Origin: Thelonectria olida
Lineage: Eukaryota; Ascomycota; Sordariomycetes; Hypocreales; Nectriaceae
Direction of reading: 5' to 3'
Length of the DNA: 64,000 nucleotides
Assembly (NCBI GenBank): GCA_020736575.1
Contig: JAGPYM010000015.1
Span: 372,001 to 436,000, forward strand
Shown here one piece after another: positions 21,162 through 32,375 of the stretch. The translations under genes and the position numbers were made by a program. The notes beneath the pieces are model-generated. The model searched no databases. It was not told where the DNA came from and saw only the letters and a list, made by a program, of their open reading frames with translations. Each line of letters starts with the position of its first letter. Position 1 is the first letter of the stretch.

Positions 21162-23276
21162 CTACGAATATCTTCCAGTGCTCGCCGTCGAATACGTGCT
21201 TGTACTCCCCATCCTCGAGATGCCAACCTTTATCATCGTAATCCTGTTGAACTCTTCCAGTGTAAACCCCATCCCCCCTTCTGGGTCAAAATGCCTCCTC
21301 GTAAACAGCAGAGCGAGGTGCTTGGTCCACGCGATCCAAGCCGCGGACGATAGCTTTGCGGCACAGCGCGTGTGTAAACCTGGCGATCTGCGTCGCATCA
21401 TGTGCATCAGGAGCCGCATCCAGCACTCCGCCGGCCTGCGCATGCCACAACGGATCGCAAGGAACTCGGCCAGCGTGACGCAGACCATGTCTTCGTTGCC
21501 GCTTCCCAGAAGCTCGCGCATCTCGCGCACAAATGTGTCGTGCTCGCTGTCGGCCTGTTTTACACACGTCGTCGCCTCTAAGGGACTGAAGCCCTGCATC
21601 ATGGCGACGAGAATCAGGTCTCGCAGATGGTCTCTATCGTTGTCGCCGTCGAGCAACGTCTGCCAGATTGTGTCGTTCAATGCGAGGCCGACGGCTGTTA
21701 CCGTCTCCAGTTGCAATTGTCCCCCACTGATTCTGCTGCTGTAGAGGGTGATGACGAGAAATTCTTCGCATAACAATCTCAGCTCCGGTGACGCGGTCTG
21801 CATGGTTCGGAATATGGAAGCGATGGTAGGCCTTGTCGGCACGATGCGTAATCTGTCGACGTACGCGGGAGGCCAGCCTTCGTGTAGCCAAGTGGAAGAC
21901 AAGAGGGCGTGGCTTAAATCGCCAACTTGATACGCATACCACTCGTTGATGTTCCCATCGAGTAATTCGGCGCAAAGATGACGCTGGGCCTTGTATAACA
22001 CTCGTCTCGCATGGAACTTGAGCTTCAATGCCTCTCCAAAGACGGGCCGTAGACCCGGCGAGGACTCGAGGATGTGCAGCGCCGTCGTGAAGGACGGCAT
22101 GGTCTTCAAGGTGTCGCTTTCCGTGATAGCGCGTACGTACGCGTCCAAGGCACCAATGTCGGACGGCGAGTCGAGCGTCAAGGCAGCCTCGATTTGCTCA
22201 ATCACCTGCCAGTTCAAAGTTTTGGGCTCGACGCAGAGGCTGATGAACAGTCGGATCGCCTCAGCTCCCTTTGCAACGGCGCAGTCGAAAACCGTCAAGA
22301 CATGGTCCAGGATGTAGTCGTTGTCGCGTCGTGGAAGTTGGAGAACGCCCTGCCCAAAGACGCCTGGGCTCGAGTCGCGATACCGACGGCGCAGTCCACC
22401 TCCCGAGTCTGGCCCTTCTAGGTCGAAAATCGGAGCAAGACTGTCTCTGAACTCGTCCAAGACGGGGTTTTCCCATGCTGAGATTCTGTCGGTGTTTGGG
22501 GACCAGGACGCCCACATCGGGATCTGGGCCTCGGGGAGGATGTAAGGAAGAAGGCGACGAGCCGATTCGTGCTGGCGAAGCTGATCTAGACCACCGAGTA
22601 GGTCATATACCTGTCGCCATCTTCGTTCTTTGAGAAGCGGGGAGAGTGTCCGCTGTAAATTGTCCTTGTAGTTGGTGTACTGCAGCGTCGTCCTCACAAA
22701 ATCTAGGGGCATAACTTGCTCGCATGCTTCCTTTCCAACCAGCTTGTGCATTGCCATAATGGCCGGCAGTTTCGACTTATCTGTCACGACAAGCAATAAG
22801 TTGAGCGCCATCTCGCGGAGGCCTTCGGTGTGGAAGTACTCGGGCAATGCCTTGCATGCCAGCAGCAGACATTGGAGATAGTCTTGGGCGCGGCGGACAA
22901 AGTTGACGTCGCCATCGCAGAGGTCACGCAGCACCTCGAGCTGTCCGAACATGTAATCGTCAGTCACGACGTGGAAGCATGCAACGACGCCGGCGGCATA
23001 GGCCCAAAGCTCGTCCTTGAAGCCATCCAGCGCCAGGACGATGAGAGTATGACAGTCATCCGAGCGAGGCTCCACGCCGCCCAGGCCCAGGTATCGCTTC
23101 TTTGACGAGGTTTTCAGTAATTCGTCCGTCAACCTCTGCACCTCGCCGAGGGGAAACTCGTCCCAGCTTCCCGATTTGAGCTTTTCGATGGCCGTTGTTG
23201 CGCGAATCTGTTCTCTCCAGAGCTTGGGCGAGACGGACGGCGGGAACAGCCGTTTCCAGGCGGATGAGAGAGACAT
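21162..23276 (-). CDS. 704-aa predicted alpha-helical protein, unknown function
   Basis: One uninterrupted exon of 704 codons. I chose the ATG at 23276 because the frame upstream opens only at a GTG. The sequence is almost wholly amphipathic helices of 15-25 residues with short loops, and resembles an ARM/HEAT-like solenoid or a fungal N-terminal NLR-type helical domain; I find no P-loop, zinc ligands or membrane segment. Near the N-terminus are a Trp-rich start (SSAWKRLFPPSVSPKLWREQI) and SKKRYLGLGGVEPRSDD; the C-terminal third has a Met-rich AECWMRLLMHMM helix. Codon use is GC-rich and regular, unlike random frames. It is tail-to-tail with the 7-TM gene (165 bp apart) and upstream of the NLR. 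No family assignment possible by eye. Confidence 0.75.
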   Translation of the reverse strand: MSLSSAWKRLFPPSVSPKLWREQIRATTAIEKLKSGSWDEFPLGEVQRLTDELLKTSSKKRYLGLGGVEPRSDDCHTLIVLALDGFKDELWAYAAGVVACFHVVTDDYMFGQLEVLRDLCDGDVNFVRRAQDYLQCLLLACKALPEYFHTEGLREMALNLLLVVTDKSKLPAIMAMHKLVGKEACEQVMPLDFVRTTLQYTNYKDNLQRTLSPLLKERRWRQVYDLLGGLDQLRQHESARRLLPYILPEAQIPMWASWSPNTDRISAWENPVLDEFRDSLAPIFDLEGPDSGGGLRRRYRDSSPGVFGQGVLQLPRRDNDYILDHVLTVFDCAVAKGAEAIRLFISLCVEPKTLNWQVIEQIEAALTLDSPSDIGALDAYVRAITESDTLKTMPSFTTALHILESSPGLRPVFGEALKLKFHARRVLYKAQRHLCAELLDGNINEWYAYQVGDLSHALLSSTWLHEGWPPAYVDRLRIVPTRPTIASIFRTMQTASPELRLLCEEFLVITLYSSRISGGQLQLETVTAVGLALNDTIWQTLLDGDNDRDHLRDLILVAMMQGFSPLEATTCVKQADSEHDTFVREMRELLGSGNEDMVCVTLAEFLAIRCGMRRPAECWMRLLMHMMRRRSPGLHTRCAAKLSSAAWIAWTKHLALLFTRRHFDPEGGMGFTLEEFNRITMIKVGISRMGSTSTYSTASTGRYS

Positions 23277-24711
23277 TGCCTCACATATTCTGACCTTTCC
23301 AACCACTATATTCGCATCTCAAGAGCCTACCTCCGCCCCAGCCCGTCTGTGTATTACCAATCCACGTGCTGGAGAGTTGGCTGCAAGGCAAACTGCCGGG
23401 CCTGGGGCGAACAAGTACCTTGAAGTCACTTGTTTCAACCGCCGTCGGAGTGCATGCCCTGTACAGTAGCGTCAAGACGGTTTGATGTGGGTTGGGGTGG
23501 GCTGCAGTCTGGCGGTGGCGCTCAGCCCCAACTGAGAAGTGCTCAAGGCGGCACTGCCCAGACAAGGCGTTATGCACCTACTGATGTGCCTCTTGGAAAT
23601 GGAAAAGATGTGCGACAGAGCTGAAGAATGTCCAGAACACGAACGTGGCGACTTGGCGGGAGCAGATTGGCTGGTTTGCTATCGGTTCAAGTCGTGGATC
23701 AGCGATGGAGGATCAACTTACAAAGTGACCTTGGTCATACCGATAGGCAATCTCTATCACTTCCATTTACTGCCATGAATCTTTTCAAGTTCTCTATAGT
23801 TGCAGTGTCGGGAGGGGTGCTATTTCCTCAGGCAAGAAGGGTCCATGTATTCGTATTCCTGCTTCTCTGAAACACTCGACTCGTGGCGGTGATGGGGCAC
23901 CGCTGATGACTCACAGGCCGAATGTATGGCAGCGGCATCGAGATATGAGACTTGAAGGGGCCGCAATATGTGACCCTATATACTCACGAGCGATGGTCGA
24001 AGCTGGGATATCTAGGCCTATGCAGTGACCATGAGACAACTAGAATGATGGAGGTTTGAAATCCTAGAAGAGTCTCAGCGAGAGAAACGATGGCCCTAGT
24101 AATCGTAATCAGATAAATCCTGACTTCTAAGTGCGACCACTTTTATTTCAGCGACAGTTTAATCAGTTCTGATGCAGTACGGCATCCTGCTAATTGCGAA
24201 TCGACGCCAGACGGCTTGGAAGTAGTTCATCTGACCTTCATCCCCATCCCAGCTGCTTCTCTTCGAGGACTAATTTTTTCCAAGCGCCTCAACGGGATGT
24301 ATACCTGTGTACCCTCCTGAGAGCATGGAAGATGTCCCTAGGGTCCATCTTGAGGCCATCGAGCTACTCAGAGAAGCACTATGGGGAGCTTTCTCAAGAT
24401 TGTGAAGTATGGGGCTGGAGAGAAGTAATCAACGAAATACTTCTGTAATTCAATTTGAGTTTTGCGGTCTTCCAGTTGTACTCTGCGGCTGTGTTCCCAG
24501 CTGGTTTCTTTTGATCGACACGCTGGATCTTAACTACAAGGAATACTCATTTATTAAGCACCTGGGAGTTGCAACTTTGCGAGCCGAATCGCAGCGTGTC
24601 ACAATTCAACAAAGACTGGACACTATGCATTAGGCACTTCGATTTTCCTCACTTGGGGATTACACGTAAGATCAGGCAGCAGGTGATAATCTGGAAGGTA
24701 GGTCTGTATGC
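23277..24711. other. Intergenic, no supported gene
   Basis: About 1.4 kb, AT-richer to the right. The left end is the promoter of the helical protein, the right end the 3' flank of the NLR. Small frames (23430-23870, 24194-24754) lack any feature of a real protein. Confidence 0.45.
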
Positions 24712-27700
24712 TTATTTTTGGAGCATCTTCACGATGGCCTCGTGCCCTTTCTGAGTCGCCCACCACAGTGGCGAGCGGCCACGTTCGTCAGCGCAACTGA
24801 CATCGATCCCTTCAGTAGCTAGCAGCAGCCGCACAGCATACTCATGCTTATTCGCAGCTGCTAGTAACAGTGGTGTCTGGCCCCTGTTGTTTCTCCAGTT
24901 AACATCGATGCCTTCTACCTCCAGCAGCAGCCTCATAATACCCTCGTGTCCCCACTCTGCTGCCCATGATAGCGGCGTCCACCCCCTATTATCCTTCGAG
25001 TTGACGTCGATGCCTTCCGAGTCCAGCAGTAGCCTTATAATACCCTCGTGTCCCCACTCTGCTGCCCATGATAGCAGCGTCCGCCCCCGATCATCTTTCG
25101 ACTCGATGTCAATGCCTTCTACCTCTAGCAGCAGTCTCACAATACCCCCTTTCCAATTCATAGATGCCCAGAATAGCGGCGTCCACCCCCTATTATCCTT
25201 CGAGTTGACGTCGATGCCTTCTACCTCCAGCAGTAGCCTCACAATACCCTCATGTCCCCACTCTGCTGCCCATGATAGCGGCGTCTGCCCCCTATTATCC
25301 TTCGACTCGACGTTAATGCCTTCTACCTCTAGCAGCAGTCTCACAATATCCCCTTTCTGATGCGTAGATGCCCAGAATAGCGGCGTCCGCCCCCTATTAT
25401 CCTTCGAGTTGACGTCGATGCCTTCTACCTCCAGCAGTAGCCTCATAGTACCCTCGTGTCCCCACTCTGCTGCCCATAATAGCGGCGTCTGCCCCAAATC
25501 ATCTTTCGAGTTGACGTCAATGCCTTCTACCTCCAGCAGTAGCCTCACAATATCCTCGTGATTCGCCCTTGCTGCCCATGATAGCGGCGTCTTCCCCAAC
25601 TCATCCTTCGAGTTGACGTCGATGCCTTCTACCTCCAGCAGTAGCCTCACAGTACCCTCATGTCCCCACTCTGCTGCCCATGATAGCGGCGTCTGCCCCA
25701 AATCATCTTTCGAGTTGACGTCAATGCCTTCTACCTCCAGCAGCAGCCTCACAATATCCTCGTGATTCACCATTGCTGCCCAAAGGAGCGGCGTCTGCCC
25801 CCGATTGTCCTTCGAGTTGACATCAATGCCTTTCATGGCCAGCAGCAGCCTCACGAGAGTCGTATACCCCCCTCCTGCTGCCCACGATAGAATCGTCCGC
25901 CCCTCGCTGTCCTTTCGCTCAACGTCAACGCCGTTTACACCCAACAGAAGCCTCACAGCAACCCTATGCACCGCCCCTGCTGCCCATGGTAGCGGCGTCC
26001 ACTCGCTATCATCCTTCGATTCGACATCGAATCTTTCCACCTCTAGCAGCAGTCTCACAGTAGCCTCGTGTCCATTTCTATGTGCTGATAACAGCGGCGT
26101 CCGGCCGTTGCTGTCCTCCAAGGTGAGATCAACGCCTTCAGTGGCAAGCAGCAACTTTACAATAGCCTGTTGCCCCTCCTCAGCTGCCAGTAGCAGCGGG
26201 GTTTTGCCATGATTGTCTCTGGAGTTCACATTAATGCGTTCGAATGCCAGTAATTGTTTCACAACGGTATCCCACGACCTTTGAACGGCTAATGACAGCG
26301 CTGTGCGACCTTCACGGTCTTTCCAGTTGATGCTCAGTTTTCTGTACTTGCTTGAAAACTTGGCATGGCCAAAATGGCCCCCCTCGAGCACCCGTGGGCG
26401 CGGCATCTGATCCTTATGCAGTGCAACATTTTGCTCATGCTCCAACTGGGTAGAGATATCATCCTCTTGTGAAAAACTCCTTTCCAATGGCAAAAGGGCT
26501 TCTGCCGCATCTTGGTGTCCATTGACTAGAGCTGCGAAAAGAGGATACCGGTGTCGTTCTCCTTGAACGTCGATGCTTGGGTCGTGACGAAGTCTCATTC
26601 TGATAAGCCTTGCCAGGTTGTTGTCTGCAAGAATGTACAGGAAATTCGCATCCGATGTGTAGCGGCGGATTTCAAATTTCTCAAAAAGGTTGCGGAGATT
26701 GATCCAGGTTGGGAGGGATCCGAGGGGAAACTGTTTGACAAACTCATCTTGTGGGAAGTTCTTGGCAGCAGCATCGGCGTGATAGAGCACATGATTTGTT
26801 GAGTACTCGAGAAAGGGGAACTTCTCCGAAATCCCTCGTCGTAAACTCTTTGCTTTATCAGTGTTCGCCTTTGGAAGTGGTTCGCTAAAAGATAGGTGGA
26901 TAGATATATCGACTTTGGTGAAGGTAAGACAACACTGCTTTAACCGGTCATGGCTCAAGCTCTCGAAGTCTTGGGGCTCCGGCCCAAGTGTGGGCCACAG
27001 GTTGCGAAGACCGTTATCTTTGATCAGGAAATCTCGGACTGATTCATGGATGAACTGGACTGTATTAGACTTGGCAATCTCGGCAAGCCCCTTGGAAGAA
27101 CTGAGGACAAATCGTTGTAGGTCGTCCATAGTGATGAGTTCGGGGTTCCATTCAGCCAAGTCCTCCGGCTCCAGGTCCAGACCAGACACAACTGCATAGT
27201 AAAATTCCTCGCGCTTTAACGGCCTTCTTGCGTAGAGTATCCACTGGATGCAGAGTAGGAAATTGTCCATGTTAATTTGGTCCCTCTGCAACATGTCCTT
27301 AAAGAGCTCGCTCAACTCGGCGGGTATTTCTCGAAGCCTTTTTCTCACGGCGAAGATGCGACCTCGTCGGAACTCCTCGTTGAGAATTTCGACGACCAAA
27401 ACAACCCATATAAAGACGCCAGCTGCCTTCTGCAGTATGCCAGCTTTGACTTCCTCGGCTTGCTTGCCCTTTCCTGCCCTCAAGCTGCTTTGTATGTAAC
27501 TGTCAAGGTCTTGTCCATGACCGTCCTGATCCTCTAGCGTCAATTTGCAGCCAGTTCGTATGTCAATGTACGGATAATGGCGACTAGAAAAGCAGATATG
27601 GAGCTGCAATCGGTTCAGAACGGCTTGGTCAGCAAGGTCTTCAAAATGCCGAACCATGGCTATGACTTGGCTCTCGTCGCCCTCATCGAGAGCATCGACG

Positions 27701-29369
27701 AAGCATGTCAGACGTCGGTCGCCAAGCCTCGCAACCGCCCGAGAGAAGAGACCCTGGAGCGCATCAATCTCCCAAGTAAGAGAGCCGCTTCGATTCTGAG
27801 GAGCGTAGTCAGGATCGTCGAGCACCTCTTGAAGATCCGGCAACTTCTCAAACAGCTGAAGGAGTAGAGATCGATGCATTCCCACTGTTGACTTTTCAAG
27901 ATCATCCCCTCTGGCGTTGAAAAAGAAAGCAATAGTAGCTGCGTTACCGGCAGCTTTCTTTTTCGCACACGTATAGATATACTTCATCAAGGTTGACTTC
28001 CCTGCCCCCGGCTTTCCGCTGATCCATAAAAAGCCATGATGTTGACTGAGCTGTGAAGGATCGAGCCAGTTGATATAGTCCGGATGCTTGAGGAACCATC
28101 TGCATGTTTTGGCGTGGGCTGCTTTGATGTTCGCCTGGCGGGACTCAATCTCGGAGAATCTCAGAGAATCCAGTAGATCCTTCCGGCTATGTGAGAGGGA
28201 GGGTTGGCCTATGATGATGTTAGCGAGTGATAACAACATGTGTAAGGGTACATTTCATGACACTAACCAGCCGCAGTCTGCGTCCCACTCACTTGCCGTT
28301 GCCCTTTCGGGGTTGCCTTTGAAGACATGACAGCAAGCAGCTCCTTTGCGTATGCAGCGGCAGTGGCAGCAGCGTATTCTTGCCATTGTTTGTTTTTGTG
28401 TGAGTCCGAATAGTCACAGATTCCACGAATAACGAGGCATGGAAAGTTGTCCAGTCCTGCCGCCTCCATCTCGAAGCACAGTGCATTCAGGTCTTCGGCT
28501 ACCTTGTCCCTGGTCTTGGCATCTTTCATAACTTGGTTGCCAGAGGCAATGATGCCGTAGTGGATGTTCGGATCAGTGCTGTTTCGGTCGGGCCTGTCGA
28601 CGAGTCTGGATTGGTCGCATTGGTTACAGTTCGACAGCGACTGGGCATGGTCGTACGTATTCTGGAACAGCCAATCTTGGCACTGGCCATGACGGCTGTA
28701 ATTTTGCATCTCTGGGTACAGTTCCAGCATTTTTGAGAGAATGGAGGGAATTTTGGTGCGGCTCATTTGGTGGTTTGCCCGCAGTGTAGAAACTGCCGTC
28801 AAGATCCCTTGTGGCGGTCTCGTTGTGATACCTGTTCGCTCGAAGCGCCCATGCGGATGAGTCTTCCCTTTGTCGTGTTGTATCACTCCTTCGCCGACGA
28901 CGATATCTCCAAGCCGGACGTCGACTGTTCCCGGAACTCCGCCGCCGATGCCGACCATGAGGCGGATATTAATCGATGGGAAGCTCCGCTGCATGTCATT
29001 CGCTACCGTCGCCGCGTTGTTCGTACCGTAACCGCCGGACGGAAGACAAGCAATGACAACGTTGTGCTTACCAATGCTTCCCAGGACATACGTGTTACTG
29101 TCGTTTGAGTCATTTGAGGCATGAAATAGACTCTCGTCGTGGACATTGTCGAGCATGGCTTTGGCCGCGGCCATCTCAATATGTAGTGCGCAGACCCAGC
29201 CAACATTGTAGTCGTTGTGTGACAACGGCCTCGGACTACAGTCTTGTTTGTGTCCGTGGCCGCTAGCCTCGTCTTCATAATTCGGTCTCGATTGTTTCGG
29301 GCGGTTAGGAAGTGCCGCCTCGCTAGAGGCACCGCTCCAGAATCTCTTGCAGCGATCCGGAGCGCTCAT
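24712..29369 (-). CDS. NLR protein: PNP_UDP phosphorylase-like, NACHT, 16 ankyrin repeats
   Basis: Fungal NOD-like receptor. These STAND proteins are linked to heterokaryon incompatibility and innate immunity: the repeats sense a ligand, the NACHT oligomerises and the N-terminal domain acts as effector. Two exons, 29369-28268 and 28208-24712, sum to 4,599 nt (1,532 aa), with a 59-nt intron exactly between effector and NACHT. Residues about 55-350 form the PNP_UDP-like domain (YNVGWVCALHIEMAAAKAML, GIGGGVPGTVDVRLGDIVVG, CFEMEAAGL, VIRGICDYSDSHKNKQWQ). NACHT follows, with Walker A GKPGAGKST at about 433 and Walker B TCFVDALDEGDE. A winged-helix-like region precedes one degenerate and 16 good ankyrin units, the last truncated at the C-terminus (AIVKMLQK). 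The middle nine units are nearly identical in DNA and protein. The domain order is standard for the class. Whether the array is intact in other strains is unknown. Confidence 0.95.
24904..25821 (-). repeat. Tandem 102-bp ankyrin-coding repeats, high internal identity
   Basis: Exactly nine 102-bp (34-aa) units, ankyrin repeats 6-14 of the NLR. They share long near-identical stretches, such as the minus-strand coding for LLLEVEGIDVNSKD. The 102-bp spacing is exact from the Val codon at 25821 to the one at 24903 (918 bp). Units alternate: repeats 7, 9, 11 and 13 share WGHEG, while 6 and 8 carry NHED and 10 and 12 carry FWAS plus a variable KG segment. The effective unit of duplication therefore looks like two repeats (204 bp). 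Confidence 0.92.
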
Positions 29370-29949
29370 CGCGACGTCAGATATTCCTGGCTATCATGGG
29401 ATCTCGAGGCCTGGTGCTCGCTATCGCTGGGTCGATGAGCTCGTGGGAGTTGTGGGCTCGTGGCGTTCCCCAGAGGCTCGCGTCGAAATTGGCGCGACGG
29501 ACGCGTCGCACTCGCCCACTTCTCCTCGTCTTCTTCGTGGTGGTTCCGTGGGCTTCTGGTAAGGTTTGACGGCCTGGCGAAACAGCTCTTAGCTCTGGTT
29601 CTACGATCCTAGAGGTGTCGAGGGTGTCGTCGAGGTTACTTTAGCAAGCTAACAGGAGCAAGTGCAGCAGACCTGACGCCCCAGCCCTAAAGCACGCGTC
29701 CCTGCAGGTCGCCCCAACAAGGCTGAATCTGAGGTTGACTGTGACCTCGTGACACAGCCACTTCACAGCCACATTGAGACTCCATTCCAGGAAATGGATG
29801 TTCGGGGCGTCAATGATTGGCATCAAAGTATCGGCACGCTTCTAAGGGACCAGGAACAACAAGGCCCGAGAGTTTGTAGAAATACATATAATAGAAGCCT
29901 CAAAAGAATATCTTTGTACACAGAGAAAGGCCGCTATAAGACTCTTGAT
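29370..29949. promoter_or_regulatory. NLR promoter region / permease 3' flank
   Basis: 580 bp between the NLR start and the permease stop, both on the minus strand. Short frames on the plus strand are not convincing. No clear TATA element seen. Confidence 0.35.
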
Positions 29950-31957
29950 TTAGAACCACGTTAGGAACTTCCTGAGGGACCGTTTTGACTCCCAAACTTG
30001 ATGTGATTCATTTGCCCCAGCGACTTCCATCTCTTGTCGGATCAAGGAAAACTCAGTGTGAAAGTCCATTTCAGAGAGCGGCACGACTTTAGATTGCAGA
30101 TAGAACTTGAAAAATATATACAGTACTACCGTTACAGATTAGCACTCAAGTATCGATGTAAGAGCCATCTGACGACTTACCAGCAAAAATGCCAATATTG
30201 AGGTAGCAGGAAAGGAACCCTGCGGCGGTAAAGTTGCCCTTGACAAAGACATCGAAACCTATTGTTGCTGCAGTAAGCATCAATTATAGTCGTGATATTA
30301 TAAGAAAATAACGAACCAGAAAATAGAATCACGAATGCTACCATGAAGAGGGTTGCCCACGACACATATGGCTGTAAAGGGCTTTGGTAGGGAAGTTCTG
30401 TTCTTCATGTTAGTTTAGTGCGCTCAACTCTGATAAGTATCACTTTACCATCTCGCGAGTAACCTTGACTTTTAAGCCCGGCATAAAACCTGAGGTAGGT
30501 AACTTGTATGACCATCCAACCGATAAGCCCGGCAACTGTCGTGATGTTTACGAACCAGCCAAACACGACTGACGTGTTGTTGGCAACGTTAAGATAGACG
30601 AGAGGAAGCAAGACACACGTCAGAGCAATCGAGTAGTGGGGAGTTCCAAGGCGGTTGCAGCGCTGCAGAATCTTGGGAGCGTGACCGTCACAGCTGAGAC
30701 CGTACAGGGTTCTCGAAGCGAGGAAGACACAGGCCGAGCCGCTGCTAATGGCAGAGGTGCAAACGATGGCATTGATTATAGAAGGTACCACGGAGATGCC
30801 AGAGCGCTGAAAAGCAATGACGAAAGGAGACTGTTGGGCGGTGCCCGTTGAAAGGTTGAGAGAAGCGTCGTCAAACGGGCTGTCCTTCATGTGAGCACTG
30901 GACTTGCCAGCCAGTGTTAATAGGGAATGTACTCACACAATCAGCCCAACGATGAATATGCTGAGCACGTAGAAGAACAAGATGCGGTAAAACGTCTTCT
31001 TGGTCGCAGCGGGGATGAGTCTCCTAGGATCGCGAGTCTCGGAGCCCGAGATGGCCACGACCTGGATATTTCCATAGCTAAAAGCGGCCGACAGTATCAC
31101 CTTCCAGAAAGCCAGAAATTGACCTGCAGCGCCCGGTTTGATATACTCATTAAAGGCGCCAGGGTTGATCCAGTATCGAAACCCCAATCGATCATGGTCA
31201 GGGCCACCGCCGAGATCGATAACAAGTCCCCCAATGATGAGGCCGATGATGAGCATGATCTTCAACGACGCAAATACTACTTCGGACTGGACATGACGAG
31301 TTAGATGAGTTAGGGAAATGAGGTGGATCAATGCATACCTCGCCGTATAGGCGGACACCGCAAAGATTAAGGACCACAATGACGACCAAAAAGATGGTGA
31401 TCCACACGCCAGGGTTGATGGACGTGTTCCAGAACTGGATCAGCGTTGCAGCCGCGCTGAGCTCGGCCGGAACTGAGATAGCCATGGTGTACCCTTCCCA
31501 AGTTAGCTCGCTGCGTCCCAGTACGAACACCAGATCACCCACAAAAGTTCCAGCCAGCTGCCGCACCGAGAGCCGGCTCGACAAACTTTGTGGCATGTCG
31601 GATGAAGCCTCCAGTATGCGGCGAAAAGGCAGTGATCTCGCCTGTCGTGTACGCAACGCCAGCAGTGACAAAGCCCATGACGATGTACGCCAGCAGTGCG
31701 CCAACGGGTCCTGCAGTGGCAATGACCTGTCCGGAACTAAGGAACAAACCAGTTCCCTGCGCAGGCTGTTAGCAGTATTTACTGATGGACGGCCATAACC
31801 TTACAATCATTCCCGCGATGGCAATCATGTTGATGTGGCGGGAGCTGAGGTCGCGCTTGAGGCCATCGTTAGGCAGGACGATGTCGCGACCCCCGTGGCA
31901 TATCTCGATGTCCGATGACGGACTGGGCTTCACGTCTGCTTTCTCATGCTGTTCCAT
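29950..31957 (-). CDS. Amino-acid permease (fungal YAT/APC family)
   Basis: Twelve-TM plasma-membrane amino-acid/H+ symporter. The gene has many short introns. The start is the ATG at 31957 (MEQHEKADV) and the final exons end KFLTWF with a TAA at 29952-29950. The N-terminus has the family pattern LKRDLSSRHINMIAIAGMI, spliced (donor GTAAGG near 31806, acceptor near 31754) to GTGLFLSSGQVIATAGPVGALLAYIVMG (TM1-TM2). Then come GGFIRHATKFVEPALGAAAGWNF (TM3), WEGYTMAISVPAELSAAATLI, VVFASLKIMLIIGLIIGG, SYGNIQVVAISGSETRDPRR (the conserved TM6 loop), SACVFLASRTLYGLSCDGHAPKIL and a TM11-12 end with PYVSWATLFMVAFVILFSGFDVF. Length is about 560 aa, the family norm. The TAFSPHTGGF loop between TM2 and TM3 is typical of the Gap1/Dip5 group. 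The specific amino acid is not determinable. Confidence 0.92.
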
Positions 31958-32375
31958 TGTATATGAAACACAAAGGGCTCTGGATGTTTAGGAAAAGGAG
32001 TGTTTAGTGTCGAGTGGAGGACGACCAACACGTGGAATGGTGGACACGGAGTGTTTAATTATAAACTTGGGAGTGCACATCAGCCGGGAAACTCGTGGGT
32101 CTAGAGTCCTCAAAGATCGAGTGGCTTATCATCATGATGGGATCCAGGATTGAATCGTAGACTGGGAGAGTGAAGGCGTCGGCGAATTCGCGTATCTCGG
32201 TGGCCCACGCAGCATTTAGAACGCCGAGAAGGCCGATCATGGTCATTGCGTAGAATGCCGACGCTGATACTAGCGCGAATGGTCTGATTAAGCGATAACT
32301 ACTTGTTTACAGATAAGCTGGGGTGTCCAACACTCAGAAGCATTGAAGTCATTACTCGCAGCATCCATCATCGCC
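31958..32375. other. Divergent intergenic region
   Basis: 418 bp between the permease start (minus) and the TIGR04076-like start (plus); presumably both promoters. No distinct element recognised. Confidence 0.35.

Noticed and set aside
24887..26212. Ser-rich plus-strand frames opposite the ankyrin repeats
   Set aside because: They are the reverse complement of the repeated LLLEVEGIDVNSKD code and repeat with the same 102-bp period.
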